A stretch of DNA of 64,000 nucleotides. Source: Candidatus Methanomethylicaceae archaeon (GTDB taxonomy: Archaea > Thermoproteota > Methanomethylicia > Methanomethylicales > Methanomethylicaceae). The stretch is taken from contig JAOAJN010000002.1 of NCBI GenBank assembly GCA_026414165.1, forward strand, positions 97,830 to 161,829, in the 5' to 3' direction. Shown piece by piece: positions 54,607 through 63,943 of the stretch (positions are counted from its first letter, which is position 1; every line of letters begins with the position of its first letter). The notes beneath the pieces were generated by a model, which was not told the DNA's origin, made no database searches, and saw only the letters and a program-made list of their open reading frames with translations. The translations under genes were made by a program, and so were the position numbers.

Positions 54607-55031
54607 TCCAAAATATCTTTGTACTAAAATGACTTATTGATTTTCATTTTTAATTATTCTTAATACTATTTCTGAGCCTTAAAGTGCGTGAAAACTATTC
54701 TATTCGCATCACAATCACAATTCTTTAACCTCAACTTATCTAAAATTAAATTGACTGGATCAGAGTTAGAGGTCGGAGGTTTGGCAAGGGCAGGATGCGT
54801 GATCTGGAGTCGGTTTGAGGTCGTGGTGGGCAATTGAAAAATCGGCGTGAAGCTTCATTGGTCTGCTAAATTTGGTTGGTCTCAGCTACTCTTATAAATG
54901 ATGCTGATGAAAGCCCCTATTAGCCTATCCTTTTATTTTAGTTCATCGGTAATGCGTTCTACTTTTAGAATGTGTTGTTCAAATCCATAGCATAAAATAA
55001 TCTGGAGTTGAGGGTAATTCAGGTAAGTGGT
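54607..55031. other. Intergenic region of about 400 bases
   Basis: AT-rich outer parts with a more GC-rich middle (about 54745-54880). A 28-codon stretch beginning at a TTG near 54752 is open to TGA, but has no ribosome binding site, so I do not call a gene. No RNA family or repeat was recognised. The end carries the promoter of the beta-propeller gene. Confidence 0.4.
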
Positions 55032-56825
55032 ATGAGCACATCAGAGCGCCGCAAGAAGTCTATAATTTTATCCATGTCCTTGATATTCCTAATATTTGCA
55101 GTTTCAGTTTATGCCGCAAATCAACCCTCAAAAACTAGCCTGAGGCGCTTCTCAGGGATGGAAGAGCTGGAATTTTTTCTCAGGGAAAGGGTCCTCGGCT
55201 CAAACATTCTCGTAAAGAATTTCCTAACTTTGGACGTTGAAACCATGGAGGGCGGTGTCAAAAGATCCAATAGTGACGTTTATTCTTCCTTTTCTTATTC
55301 TTCTTCTGATCCTAACTCATACTCCACCACGAACATCCAAGTGGCAGGGGTTGATGAGGCGGACATCGTTAAGAGCGACGGAAGGCACATCTACATATCG
55401 TCTGGAGATACCGTATACATTGTGAGGGCCTATCCGCCCGAAGGTAGCAAGGTTTTATCAAAGATCAAGATCGACGGTGCTTACCAGCCCCAGATCTACA
55501 TCCGCGGGGACAGGCTTGTGGTCATCGGAAGCGCACAGGCAGTAATTTTTGCCAAGGTTTATCCACCACCCGCTCCCACATCGTTTGTTAAGATATGCGA
55601 CATCTCAGACAGGAGTTCGCCAGTACTCGTTAGGGAGTTGAAGATAAATGGGAGCGTTAGCGGATCCAGGATGATAGGCGAGTACGTCTACATTGTGTCT
55701 AACAAATGGCCCTATACCTACGACTATGAAATAAAGGAGATGAGGGTCGAACTCCCCTCATACACCTGCGATAGCTTGTCGAAAGAGGTCCTGCCAGAAG
55801 AGATCTACTATATAGACTCCGAGGAAGGGCAGTATTCATTCATCACGGTGATCTCAATCAACGTGGCGGATGAGAGTGTTCCGCCATCCGACGAGACTTT
55901 CTTAGCCGGAGCCTCTTCCTGCATGTACGTGTCGAGAGATAACATGTACCTAGTAGCGCATCGGTACCGACCCATAGTGATAACATACAACCTGAAGTCG
56001 ATCACCGAGTGGAGAGAGGAGACGATTGTCTACAGGTTGAGTCTGAAAAATGGGAAGATCACGGTTGATGGAAGCGGATCGGTGCCCGGTCATGTCCTCA
56101 ACCAGTACAGCATGGACGAGTATGGTGGCTACTTCAGGATCGCAACCACAAAATGGACGTCTCTGGGCTCGGAGAACGGCATTTATGTCATGAACATGAA
56201 GATGCAGACCGTTGGTTCGGTTGAGAATATTGCGCCCGGAGAGAGAATATACGCGGCAAGGTTTATGGGAGACTGGTGCTACTTGGTGACCTTCAGGCAG
56301 GTCGACCCATTCTTTGTCATCGATCTGAGCGACCCCAATTCACCAACAGTGCTGGGCTACCTGAAGATACCAGGTTACTCCAGCTACCTCCATCCATTTG
56401 ACGAAGACCATATTATAGGTATTGGAAAGGAGGGGAATAATGTTAAACTCTCGCTTTTCGATGTGAGCAACGTCAAGGCGCCGAAGGAAGTGGCGAAGTT
56501 CGGCATGGAATTCCTTTATTCCGACTCCGAGGTGCTCTACGATCCGAAAGCTTTCCTATTCTGCCCTGGGAAGCAACTGCTCTCGATCCCCATTAGTTGG
56601 TCCGAAGGCAAATCGGTACTCAGGTACTTCAGAGGGGCGTGTGTCTTCAACCTCACTGTAGATGGAGGATTTGTTCTTAGGGGGATAATACTGCATCAGA
56701 ACGACCAGGAGGGCGTAAGGAGAATCCTCTACGTAGACGACGTCCTGTACACCTTCTCAAGGAGTCAAGTCTGCATGAGCAACCTTACAACCCTTGACTT
56801 GATCAAGAGCGTAGATCTCAGATAA
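55032..56825 (+). CDS. Secreted beta-propeller domain protein
   Basis: I prefer ATG 55032 over TTG 55008; about 597 residues. An N-terminal signal/anchor (IILSMSLIFLIFAVSVYA) precedes a large beta-propeller of the family with VAGVDEADIVKSDGRHIYISSGDTVYIV, followed by blade repeats (RFMGDWCYLVTFRQVDPFFVIDLSDPNSP). It is likely on the cell surface. Function unknown; such proteins are common in archaea as envelope or peptidase-like components. Divergent to the methyltransferase gene. Confidence 0.88.
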   Translation: MSTSERRKKSIILSMSLIFLIFAVSVYAANQPSKTSLRRFSGMEELEFFLRERVLGSNILVKNFLTLDVETMEGGVKRSNSDVYSSFSYSSSDPNSYSTTNIQVAGVDEADIVKSDGRHIYISSGDTVYIVRAYPPEGSKVLSKIKIDGAYQPQIYIRGDRLVVIGSAQAVIFAKVYPPPAPTSFVKICDISDRSSPVLVRELKINGSVSGSRMIGEYVYIVSNKWPYTYDYEIKEMRVELPSYTCDSLSKEVLPEEIYYIDSEEGQYSFITVISINVADESVPPSDETFLAGASSCMYVSRDNMYLVAHRYRPIVITYNLKSITEWREETIVYRLSLKNGKITVDGSGSVPGHVLNQYSMDEYGGYFRIATTKWTSLGSENGIYVMNMKMQTVGSVENIAPGERIYAARFMGDWCYLVTFRQVDPFFVIDLSDPNSPTVLGYLKIPGYSSYLHPFDEDHIIGIGKEGNNVKLSLFDVSNVKAPKEVAKFGMEFLYSDSEVLYDPKAFLFCPGKQLLSIPISWSEGKSVLRYFRGACVFNLTVDGGFVLRGIILHQNDQEGVRRILYVDDVLYTFSRSQVCMSNLTTLDLIKSVDLR

Positions 56826-57015
56826 TTTTCAGAGCGGTAAAATAAAAAACAGAAAATCTAGAAAATAAAACCAATTAGTTTACACTAAACTATCGAAATT
56901 CTGAAATTTTTCTCAATTTTGGCTTTTTCATATAATATTTCGATTGTTTGTATTTTAATTATTGGTACGAGAGAGAAGATATAGTTGCTAATCTACAAAT
57001 AATAACGGTGAGAGG

Positions 57016-57768
57016 TTGGAGGTAAAGGTTGGCACTTGCGGATGGAGTGTGAGGGGCGGAAGATCTGCATATTACAAGACCTTCTGCTGCATAGAACTAC
57101 AGGACACCTTCTACAGGCTGCCGAAGGTCGAGACCGCGCAGAGGCAGAGGGATGAGGCACCCAACGGGTTCGAGTTCGTGGTCAAGGCATGGCAGGCTTT
57201 GACACACCCATTCACAAGTCCAACTTGGAGGAGGGCGGGGGGGCTGCCCAAGTGGGGCAAGGTTGAGAACTTTGGGTTTCTGAGACCGACCGAGGAGAAC
57301 TTTAGGGCTTGGGCGGAGACACTCAAGGTCTGTGAGGTGCTCAGGGTCAGGTTCGTGGTCGTACAGACGCCGCCAGCCTTCAAACCATCTCCGGAGACCA
57401 TCGAAGGGATGCGGGTGTTTTTCAACTCGGTGGAAAGGCGAGGGATTGGGATAGGGTGGGAGCCTAGAGGCGAGTGGAATCAGAGACCTGATGATGTAAG
57501 GGCTCTCTGTAGGGAGCTATCTTTGATCCACGTGGTCGATCCCTTCAGGAGGATGCCTTTTCTGGAGAGTGATATCTTGTACTTCAGGCTCCACGGGATA
57601 GGCGGCGGAGAGACAAACTACAGCTATACATACACCGACGAGGATCTTAGGAGGTTGTTACAAATTCTAAAGGAGATAAAGGGGGCGGAGAGGGTTTACA
57701 TAATGTTCAACAATCTAAACATGGCTCAGGATGCCCAAAGGTTCCTAAAGATCTTGGGCGGTGGCTAG
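57016..57768 (+). CDS. DUF72 family protein
   Basis: A 250-residue protein starting at TTG, five bases after GGTGA. KVGTCGWSVRGG with FYRLPKVETAQRQRDEAPNGFEFVVKAWQALTHP is the typical DUF72 TIM-barrel opening, and LYFRLHGIGG with NNLNMAQDAQRF is near the end. It may be a nuclease-like or phosphate-binding barrel; function not established. The next gene overlaps its end by eight bases. Confidence 0.92.
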   Translation: MEVKVGTCGWSVRGGRSAYYKTFCCIELQDTFYRLPKVETAQRQRDEAPNGFEFVVKAWQALTHPFTSPTWRRAGGLPKWGKVENFGFLRPTEENFRAWAETLKVCEVLRVRFVVVQTPPAFKPSPETIEGMRVFFNSVERRGIGIGWEPRGEWNQRPDDVRALCRELSLIHVVDPFRRMPFLESDILYFRLHGIGGGETNYSYTYTDEDLRRLLQILKEIKGAERVYIMFNNLNMAQDAQRFLKILGGG

Positions 57769-58357
57769 CAAGTTATTTATAGAGTTGCAAAAAAATCATG
57801 TTGCTATGAGACCGGCTCTAATTGTAATAGATATGCTGAACGACTTTGTTCATGGGGCTTTAGCCAGCCCTGCGGCTAAAGAGATCGTCCCCAACATCAA
57901 AAAGCTCATAAACAAAGCCAAGAGCCTAAAGATCCCCGTTGTATATGTGTGCGACGCCCACTACCAAGGTATCGATTGGGAGCTGAAGGTTTGGGGCCCA
58001 CATGCCTTGGCAGGGACAAAGGGTGCAGAGATCATTGAGGAGCTGAGACCGGAGCCAGGAGATTTTTTGGTAAGAAAGAGGAGGTACAGCGGCTTCTTCC
58101 AGACCGATCTGGGGATCCTGCTTAGGGAGCTGGGCGCTGACACACTCATACTCACGGGCATAGACACCTCCATATGTGTGAGTCATACAGCCGCAGACGC
58201 ATTCTATAGAGGATATAAACTCGTAGTGCCAAGAGACGCCGTTGCTACTTTCGACCCTAAGGACAACGACTGGGCAGTGAACTACATAAAAAAACTCTAC
58301 GGGGCAGAGATCATTACGACGGAGGAGTTGATCACGAAGCTGGACCGAGGCGATTGA
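57761..58357 (+). CDS. Isochorismatase-family cysteine hydrolase (nicotinamidase-like)
   Basis: The start is GTG 57761, overlapping the DUF72 gene, or ATG 57806 (MRPALIVIDMLNDF). Triad residues can be placed: Asp in VIDMLNDF, Lys in VRKRRYSGFF and Cys in TGIDTSICVSHTAADA. It hydrolyses amides or ethers; nicotinamide or carbamoyl substrates are typical. It forms a two-gene operon with the DUF72 gene. Confidence 0.9.
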   Translation: MASKLFIELQKNHVAMRPALIVIDMLNDFVHGALASPAAKEIVPNIKKLINKAKSLKIPVVYVCDAHYQGIDWELKVWGPHALAGTKGAEIIEELRPEPGDFLVRKRRYSGFFQTDLGILLRELGADTLILTGIDTSICVSHTAADAFYRGYKLVVPRDAVATFDPKDNDWAVNYIKKLYGAEIITTEELITKLDRGD

Positions 58358-58383
58358 CAAGATCGTTAGCCAGGCGAATTCGA

Positions 58384-58590
58384 GCTTTATAAAAAAGATT
58401 GTTTGTTCATTTTGTTCAAACAAGTTGTTATTAATAAGACTCCCGAAAGGAGAACTTGCGGATTCCTCCTTTTTCCACAACTTTCCTTTTTGCGGATCCG
58501 CAACCCAGACGGGGCTTAAATGCCTCGTCTGGAATAATAACAAAGCTAACTACCCCCTCTCCCTATGGGAGGGGGTCTCAAGACGGGGGC
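58384..58590 (+). ncRNA. Hairpin-dense intergenic element, candidate RNA or repeat
   Basis: A TATA box (CTTTATAAAA, 58385-58394) is followed by a run of strong inverted repeats: CTCC/GGAG (58440-58452), the 14-base palindrome TTGCGGATCCGCAA (58490-58503) with an earlier TTGCGGAT copy at 58456, CCAGACGGGGC/GCCTCGTCTGG with a six-base loop (58505-58532), and ACCCCC-TCTCCC/GGGAGGGGGT (58552-58576). A second AGACGGGG copy lies at 58582. ORFs here are unconvincing. It could be an untranslated RNA, a 5' leader of the following gene or a small mobile repeat. Confidence 0.45.
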
Positions 58591-58645
58591 TCGCGTTTGA
58601 AAGATTCAAAATATTAAAATAAATGCGCATTTAATATCAACCGCA

Positions 58646-59560
58646 ATGGTGAGGATGATGAAGTTTGCAACATGCGAGTGTGAAAATAAGACGTTCCCAT
58701 GTTTAATCAAAGGAGACTATGCCATAAAATTAACCTCATTTCTATGCCTGAGATCTTTAAACCTACATAATGCAAAGGACCTCTTGCCTTTCATAGAGCG
58801 GATCGATGGTAAGGGACTGGCCCTACTAAAAGAGGAGGCAGACTCTATATCGAATACCACGCTCAAGGCTATGGCCGAGAGTGGTGAGGCCGTTAGGCTT
58901 GACAAAACAAAATTGAGGGCACCAATACTCAGACCGCCCTCGGTCTTTTGCCTTGGCTTCAACTATAGGTCTCATGCCCCAGAGCTTAACAGACCCATAC
59001 CTGAGGTCCCGATAGTCTTCCTAAAAACCTCAAACTCTGTAATAGGACCGGATGAAGAAATTATACTACCAAAGGTCTCCAACAGGGTCGATTATGAGGT
59101 GGAGCTGACGATTGTGATTGGCAAGGGCGGGAGGTACATCAAAAAGGCCGAGGCTTATGATAGGATCTTTGGTTACACTATACTGAACGACATTACAGCG
59201 AGAGATATACAAGCGAAGGACTTCTCCCTCTCAAGACCTTGGCTAAGGTCCAAGAGCTTCGACACGTTTGCCCCCATAGGACCCGTCATAGTTACCCACG
59301 ATGAAATAGGCGACCCGATGAGATTAGACTTAGAACTCAGGGTCAACGGTGAGATCAAGCAGAAATCTAATACTAAGGAAATGATATTCGATGTGCCTAC
59401 CATCGTGGAATATATCTCCGCTTTCACGACACTCGAGCCAGGTGCGATCATAGCTACCGGAACGCCAGAAAAGATCGGTCAGCTCAAAGACGGGGACGTT
59501 GTTGAGGCGTACATCGAAAAGATCGGAATTTTGAGAAATAAGGCAGTTCAGGAAAGGTAA
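58646..59560 (+). CDS. Fumarylacetoacetate hydrolase family protein
   Basis: A 304-residue protein. FCLGFNYRSHAPELN, PIVFLKTSNSVIGPDEEIILPKVSNRVDYEVELTIVIGKGGR and GYTILNDITARDIQ are the conserved metal-binding and catalytic regions of the FAH/acylpyruvase family. It cleaves or isomerises 2-oxo acids. ATG 58646, 58655 or 58658 could start it. It is four bases ahead of the ECF-S-like gene, so the two are co-transcribed. Confidence 0.9.
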   Translation: MVRMMKFATCECENKTFPCLIKGDYAIKLTSFLCLRSLNLHNAKDLLPFIERIDGKGLALLKEEADSISNTTLKAMAESGEAVRLDKTKLRAPILRPPSVFCLGFNYRSHAPELNRPIPEVPIVFLKTSNSVIGPDEEIILPKVSNRVDYEVELTIVIGKGGRYIKKAEAYDRIFGYTILNDITARDIQAKDFSLSRPWLRSKSFDTFAPIGPVIVTHDEIGDPMRLDLELRVNGEIKQKSNTKEMIFDVPTIVEYISAFTTLEPGAIIATGTPEKIGQLKDGDVVEAYIEKIGILRNKAVQER

Positions 59561-59563
59561 CAT

Positions 59564-60256
59564 ATGTTGAGGGCAAGAAGTATAACGATTGTGGCGCTTC
59601 TGGCAGCAATTTACGCGGTAGTGGGGTTACTTCCCGGGTTCCCCGTGATAGGGGTGCCAGGGTCTGACATCAGACTGACTAGGTCGCTGGAGATGGGCTA
59701 CGGGGTAGCATTGGGACCTGCGCTTGGACCGCTTGCAGCATTCGTGGGTGCGGTGGTGGGTAGGACGCTCACGGGAGGGGGCACAGCCATTCTGTTTACG
59801 CCGCTGGCGCTGGTCTCATCGTTCATGGCAGCTACTATAGCAAAGAAGAGCCTTTTCGGGCTAAGGGGCTGGCTCATCTCATCATTTGTTATGGGAGGGA
59901 TACTAATTGTATGGTATGCCACGCCAGTCGGGCAGTCCATCCCAATATATGCAATACCGCACTTGCTCGGTTTAGGGCTAATATTGGCACTGAGAGAGAG
60001 GATCGCAGATCTCCTAAACTCCGAGAACAAAGGAAGGCTCTTCTTAGGAATGTTAATTGTGAGCTATCCTTCGACTATGGCTGGGCAGATGTTAGGCAAC
60101 TTAATCTTTTTGGCCTTGTTTAGCCCGACCCCGGGTTTCTTCATGGCAGTACTCCCGGTCACACTCGTAGAGAGGAGCGTGATAACAATCCTAGGAGCCG
60201 TTGTGGGCGTGCCCATAATATTGGCAATAAGGACTTATCTCTCAAGGGCTCAATAA
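59564..60256 (+). CDS. ECF-type substrate-binding (S) component-like membrane protein
   Basis: A 230-residue protein with about six hydrophobic segments. The opening (ITIVALLAAIYAVVGLLPGFPV, then DIRLTRSLEMGYGVALGPALGPLAAFVGAVVGR) resembles small S components of ECF vitamin transporters. The substrate is unknown. The preceding FAH gene is in the same operon, which hints at a metabolite linked to that pathway. No energy-coupling genes are next to it. Confidence 0.65.
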   Translation: MLRARSITIVALLAAIYAVVGLLPGFPVIGVPGSDIRLTRSLEMGYGVALGPALGPLAAFVGAVVGRTLTGGGTAILFTPLALVSSFMAATIAKKSLFGLRGWLISSFVMGGILIVWYATPVGQSIPIYAIPHLLGLGLILALRERIADLLNSENKGRLFLGMLIVSYPSTMAGQMLGNLIFLALFSPTPGFFMAVLPVTLVERSVITILGAVVGVPIILAIRTYLSRAQ

Positions 60257-60367
60257 ACCACTTCTTCAACGGTATTCCAAAACCATTAAAGACTTTTTAA
60301 ATTTTTTAATGGGAAAATTTTAAATATTATTTATTTTCTATTCGACTTTCATTAAAAGGTGTGGCAT

Positions 60368-61744
60368 ATGAGCCAAGAAAACGAACCAACAAATAAAACT
60401 GAAGGGACTTTTCAACAAGCCTCTCTAGCAAAGAAGTTGGGCTTTTGGTACTTGTGGGCAATTGCCGTTGGCGCTGTTGTAGGCGACGGGATCTTCATGC
60501 TGATGGGCAGCGCCTTCTCAGAAGCAGGACCCTCTTCAATATTGGCATTTTTGATCGCGGGAATTTTGCAGGCTTTCTTGATGATCTCGTTCGGCGAGCT
60601 GGCAGTGGGCATGCCGAGCGCCGGAGGACCACAGCTCTGGGGTGAAAGGCTACTGGGGAAGGAGTGGGGCGTCATATCAAACCTATCTTTCGCAATAGGC
60701 TGGATTATAGCAGGCGGTTCGACGGGACTTGCGATTGGAGCCTACACCCAACAGCTCCTTGGACTAAACGGTGTAGAATGGCAGATAATCTTCGCGCTCG
60801 TCTGGAACCTTATATTTGCACTTGCCAACATAGCAGGGGTCATAGTCTCCGCGACATTCCAGTTCATACTCACGGCATCACTGGTCATAATAATGATCAT
60901 CTTCGGCGTTGCGGGCGTCACCTTAACCGATCCCAACAACTTCACACCGTTCATGCCCAACGGTATGATTGGCATGATCTTCGCGATCCCAATGGGTGCT
61001 TATGCCTACATGGGCGCCTCCACAGTGGTGTACGCGGGCGAGGAGACTAAAAGTGCAATAAACTTGCCAAAGGTACTTGTGTGGTCCTCTGTAACTTTCA
61101 TCGCGGTCTATACCCTTAGCCAGATCGTGGTTGTAGGTAGCATACCCTATTCTTTGGTCCCAGAGATGGCAGAGAATATGATCTCGCCATACACACTTGC
61201 GGCGGAGCATCTGTTCGGCGGTGTTGCGGCAACAATAATGAACCTCGCTGCTTGGCTGGCTGCCGCCACATGTCTGCTCATGGGCACGATGTATGCGCCC
61301 CCAAGGAGCCTCTACGCACTTGCGAGGGCAGGCTACAGGATACCGAGGTCATTATCTTCGATTAGTAAGACAACAAGGGCTCCAGTGATGGGCACTGTCA
61401 TAACCTTGATAATTTCGGAGTTGTTGGTCCTTCTAGGCTGGTTTGACCCGAACTTCGTATACGTGACGCTGGCGCTCCAACTTGTCTTCGCTTGGTGCAT
61501 CTCTTGGCTGATATCTCTGGCTGCGGTATTCGTCTACAGGAAGAAGTACGCCGCGGAGGTGCAGCAACTGAAGTGGAGGATCCCACTGTACCCAATAACA
61601 CCCATAATAGGGCTCATCGGCATAATTGTAGTCATAGTCTTCACATTCATGTACTCCATCATAGATCTCATCGCGGGTATAGCATGGGTGGCATTACTTT
61701 ACATCGCAACGAAGTACTACATCTGCAAAGAACGAACTTTTTAA
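60368..61744 (+). CDS. APC superfamily amino acid/polyamine permease
   Basis: ATG 60368 (GGTG six bases before) is favoured over GTG 60359; 458 residues. About 12 helices. The first has the APC motif AIAVGAVVGDGIFMLMG; later AYAYMGASTVVYAGEETKSAINLPK is the family hallmark around helix 6-7. It imports an amino acid or amine. The next gene, glutamine synthetase-like, is 38 bases away, so the imported compound may be its substrate. Confidence 0.93.
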   Translation: MSQENEPTNKTEGTFQQASLAKKLGFWYLWAIAVGAVVGDGIFMLMGSAFSEAGPSSILAFLIAGILQAFLMISFGELAVGMPSAGGPQLWGERLLGKEWGVISNLSFAIGWIIAGGSTGLAIGAYTQQLLGLNGVEWQIIFALVWNLIFALANIAGVIVSATFQFILTASLVIIMIIFGVAGVTLTDPNNFTPFMPNGMIGMIFAIPMGAYAYMGASTVVYAGEETKSAINLPKVLVWSSVTFIAVYTLSQIVVVGSIPYSLVPEMAENMISPYTLAAEHLFGGVAATIMNLAAWLAAATCLLMGTMYAPPRSLYALARAGYRIPRSLSSISKTTRAPVMGTVITLIISELLVLLGWFDPNFVYVTLALQLVFAWCISWLISLAAVFVYRKKYAAEVQQLKWRIPLYPITPIIGLIGIIVVIVFTFMYSIIDLIAGIAWVALLYIATKYYICKERTF

Positions 61745-61782
61745 ATTCTTTTTAACGAAAATGCTGGTGGTGTTCGCAGAAA

Positions 61783-63117
61783 TTGTCGAAAAGTGACGGC
61801 ATTTTGAAGATGATGAGCGATTGTGGAGTAAAGATCGTGCGATTCATTTATGTTGGAACTGATGCGGTAATTAGGGCAAAGTCCGCCCACATAGACCACC
61901 TTAAAGACATGCTGGAGAACGGGATTGGATTAACTAAGGCTATGCAGTCCTTCTCGACGCTCGATCACCTAGTGCCAGAGCCTGCATTCGGACCTCAGGC
62001 GGACGATGTATTTCTAATACCCGACATTGAGACTCTTGTGCCACTGCCCTACGCTCCGGGGAGTGCTAGGGCGTACTGTGACTTGGTGAGGCGGGACGGT
62101 AAGCCCTGGGAGCTCTGCACCAGATCCATTCTCAAGAGGGTCGTTGGAAAGATCAGGGATGAACTAGGTCTTGTTCCACAGATAGCCTGCGAGTCTGAGT
62201 TCTACATACTGAAATCAGTCGAGGGGAGGTATGAGCCGTTTGACAGTAGCAGGTGCTTCAGCACACAAGGCTACGATGCCGGTAATGAGTTGATACAAGA
62301 GTGGGTTAAAGTTTTGAAGGCAATGGGCGTCGACGTGGTGAGGGTGATAAAGGAGTATGGTCCTGGTCAGTACGAGGTCAACCTCAGACACGCCGAACCA
62401 CTGAAGGCTGCGGAGAACTTCCTGACGCTGAAGGATGTCGTGAAGGGGACCGCTTTGCTCAGAGGGCTCCAAGCCACCTTCATGGCAAAGCCTTTCTCGG
62501 AGCTTGCGGGCAGCGGGCTGCACCTGCACATGAGCATGATTGACAGTTCTGGCGCAAATGTGTTCTATGACATGAACGATCCACATGGGCTTAGCGAGAT
62601 CGGGTACCTTTTTGCTGGTGGGATAAAGCAACACATCAAGGCGCTTACGGCCATAGGGTGCCCAACGGTTAACAGCTACAAGAGGTTCAGGCTCGGGTCT
62701 TGGGCTCCGACTCATGCAACTTTCGGTTACAACAACAGATCCTGCGCGCTGAGAGTCCCGACCATAAGGTCCGGTATGGAGAGCAGAGGCATGAGGGTAG
62801 AGTTCCGTGTGCCAGACGCCGCCTGCAACCCATATCTAATGATAGCGGCGACTTTGTTGGCGGGCTTGGACGGCATAAAAAAAGGGATAGACCCTGGCGA
62901 GCCAGTGGAGGTCGACGCCTACACCCTAAAGGAAGCGGAGCCCCTGCCCAACAACCTGAAGGAGGCGCTAGATGCGCTTACCAAAGATAGAGTCATCGTG
63001 GAGGGCTTGGGGGCTACGCTGATCGGGGAATTCGTGAAGATGAAGATGGCTGAGTGGGACGAGTACCACTCGATAGTCACTGATTGGGAGAGGAGGATCT
63101 ACATACCGATCTTTTAG
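61783..63117 (+). CDS. Glutamine synthetase-like gamma-glutamyl ligase
   Basis: A 444-residue GS-family enzyme (TTG start). The ATP and Mg2+ motifs are present: ACESEFYIL, GPGQYEVNLRHAEPLKAA, GSGLHLHMSMID, NRSCALRVPT and MRVEFRVPDAACNPYLMIAA. It is closer in feel to the PuuA/GlnT-type enzymes that join Glu to amines than to GS-I, but this is a judgement from memory. It lies between a permease and a papain-like protein. Confidence 0.85.
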   Translation: MSKSDGILKMMSDCGVKIVRFIYVGTDAVIRAKSAHIDHLKDMLENGIGLTKAMQSFSTLDHLVPEPAFGPQADDVFLIPDIETLVPLPYAPGSARAYCDLVRRDGKPWELCTRSILKRVVGKIRDELGLVPQIACESEFYILKSVEGRYEPFDSSRCFSTQGYDAGNELIQEWVKVLKAMGVDVVRVIKEYGPGQYEVNLRHAEPLKAAENFLTLKDVVKGTALLRGLQATFMAKPFSELAGSGLHLHMSMIDSSGANVFYDMNDPHGLSEIGYLFAGGIKQHIKALTAIGCPTVNSYKRFRLGSWAPTHATFGYNNRSCALRVPTIRSGMESRGMRVEFRVPDAACNPYLMIAATLLAGLDGIKKGIDPGEPVEVDAYTLKEAEPLPNNLKEALDALTKDRVIVEGLGATLIGEFVKMKMAEWDEYHSIVTDWERRIYIPIF

Positions 63118-63133
63118 GGTGTTGGACTGACCT

Positions 63134-63943
63134 ATGTATGAGCCTTGGTATCTCGAAGGGATCTCTGATCTTCCGATCACTTTTTTGGGCGATGCCAAGA
63201 CCGTCGATTTAGAGTACCTAAAGGAAGGGGAGCAGAAGGAGAACCTTTGCGGACCATTTGCAGCAGCATACATATTAAGGGCACTAGGTTTCAGACAACA
63301 TGGTGGAAATTTTGTAGATCAGGAATATGTGGCTTACCTCGCAAGTACACGCGTTAATATGGGCGAGGGCAGATTGTACAAATACCCCCTTGCCGAAACC
63401 ACTTCTCCAGCCGAACTTGGGACCAGCGCGGCGGGCATGAAGCATGCCATAGAGACAATCTCTGAGGGGAGGCTCGTAGCTTTACCCGTGAAAACCACCG
63501 ACAGATCCTTGGGACCACTTCTGGACAGAGAGAGGCTCGAGGTGCTGATTAGAGTCTTCGCAAATATTGGAGATGTTCAGCTCATATTCAACCTTAACAC
63601 TAAGCACCTATTGGAGGGACCAGATCTTAACAGAAGGCTGTTAGCCCTTGAGGGGGATATTAACTTGTCAAGACTTGGGCTGAGGAGGAGGGACGGCGTA
63701 GGGCATTTTGTATCCTGCGCCGGCTTCGTTCGAGCCAAAAAGATGTTTTTCATAATCAGGGAGAGCTATAAAAAATTCGGGGTGCAGTTACAGCCATTTG
63801 AGGCGATACTGGAAGGGTTGAATAGGTACGATGGGAGAGAGGGCGGGATACTGGCAATATTGCCCAAGGGGCACGAAGAGGCGCTTGTAGAGGAGTTGCA
63901 GGGCTTTGAATTGAGTTTGTGGGACAACGGAAGTCCTTTTTAA
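63134..63943 (+). CDS. Papain-like-fold cysteine hydrolase-like protein
   Basis: A 269-residue protein. The N-terminal NLCGPFAAAYILRALGF fits the nucleophile Cys at the start of a helix, and GVGHFVSCAGFV fits the catalytic His strand of C39/NlpC-like papain folds. The rest is alpha/beta with no signal peptide, so it is cytosolic. It follows the GS-like gene by 16 bases and probably belongs to the same operon. An amide or gamma-glutamyl bond is a reasonable target, but this is inferred. Confidence 0.7.
   Translation: MYEPWYLEGISDLPITFLGDAKTVDLEYLKEGEQKENLCGPFAAAYILRALGFRQHGGNFVDQEYVAYLASTRVNMGEGRLYKYPLAETTSPAELGTSAAGMKHAIETISEGRLVALPVKTTDRSLGPLLDRERLEVLIRVFANIGDVQLIFNLNTKHLLEGPDLNRRLLALEGDINLSRLGLRRRDGVGHFVSCAGFVRAKKMFFIIRESYKKFGVQLQPFEAILEGLNRYDGREGGILAILPKGHEEALVEELQGFELSLWDNGSPF

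Noticed and set aside
54960-54995. GTTCAAATCC, resembling a tRNA T loop
   Set aside because: The flanks do not form a T stem and no cloverleaf fits.
57926-58543. A 205-codon minus-strand ORF across the isochorismatase-family gene and the hairpin element
   Set aside because: It is antisense to a gene with clear catalytic motifs, and the translation shows no family features.
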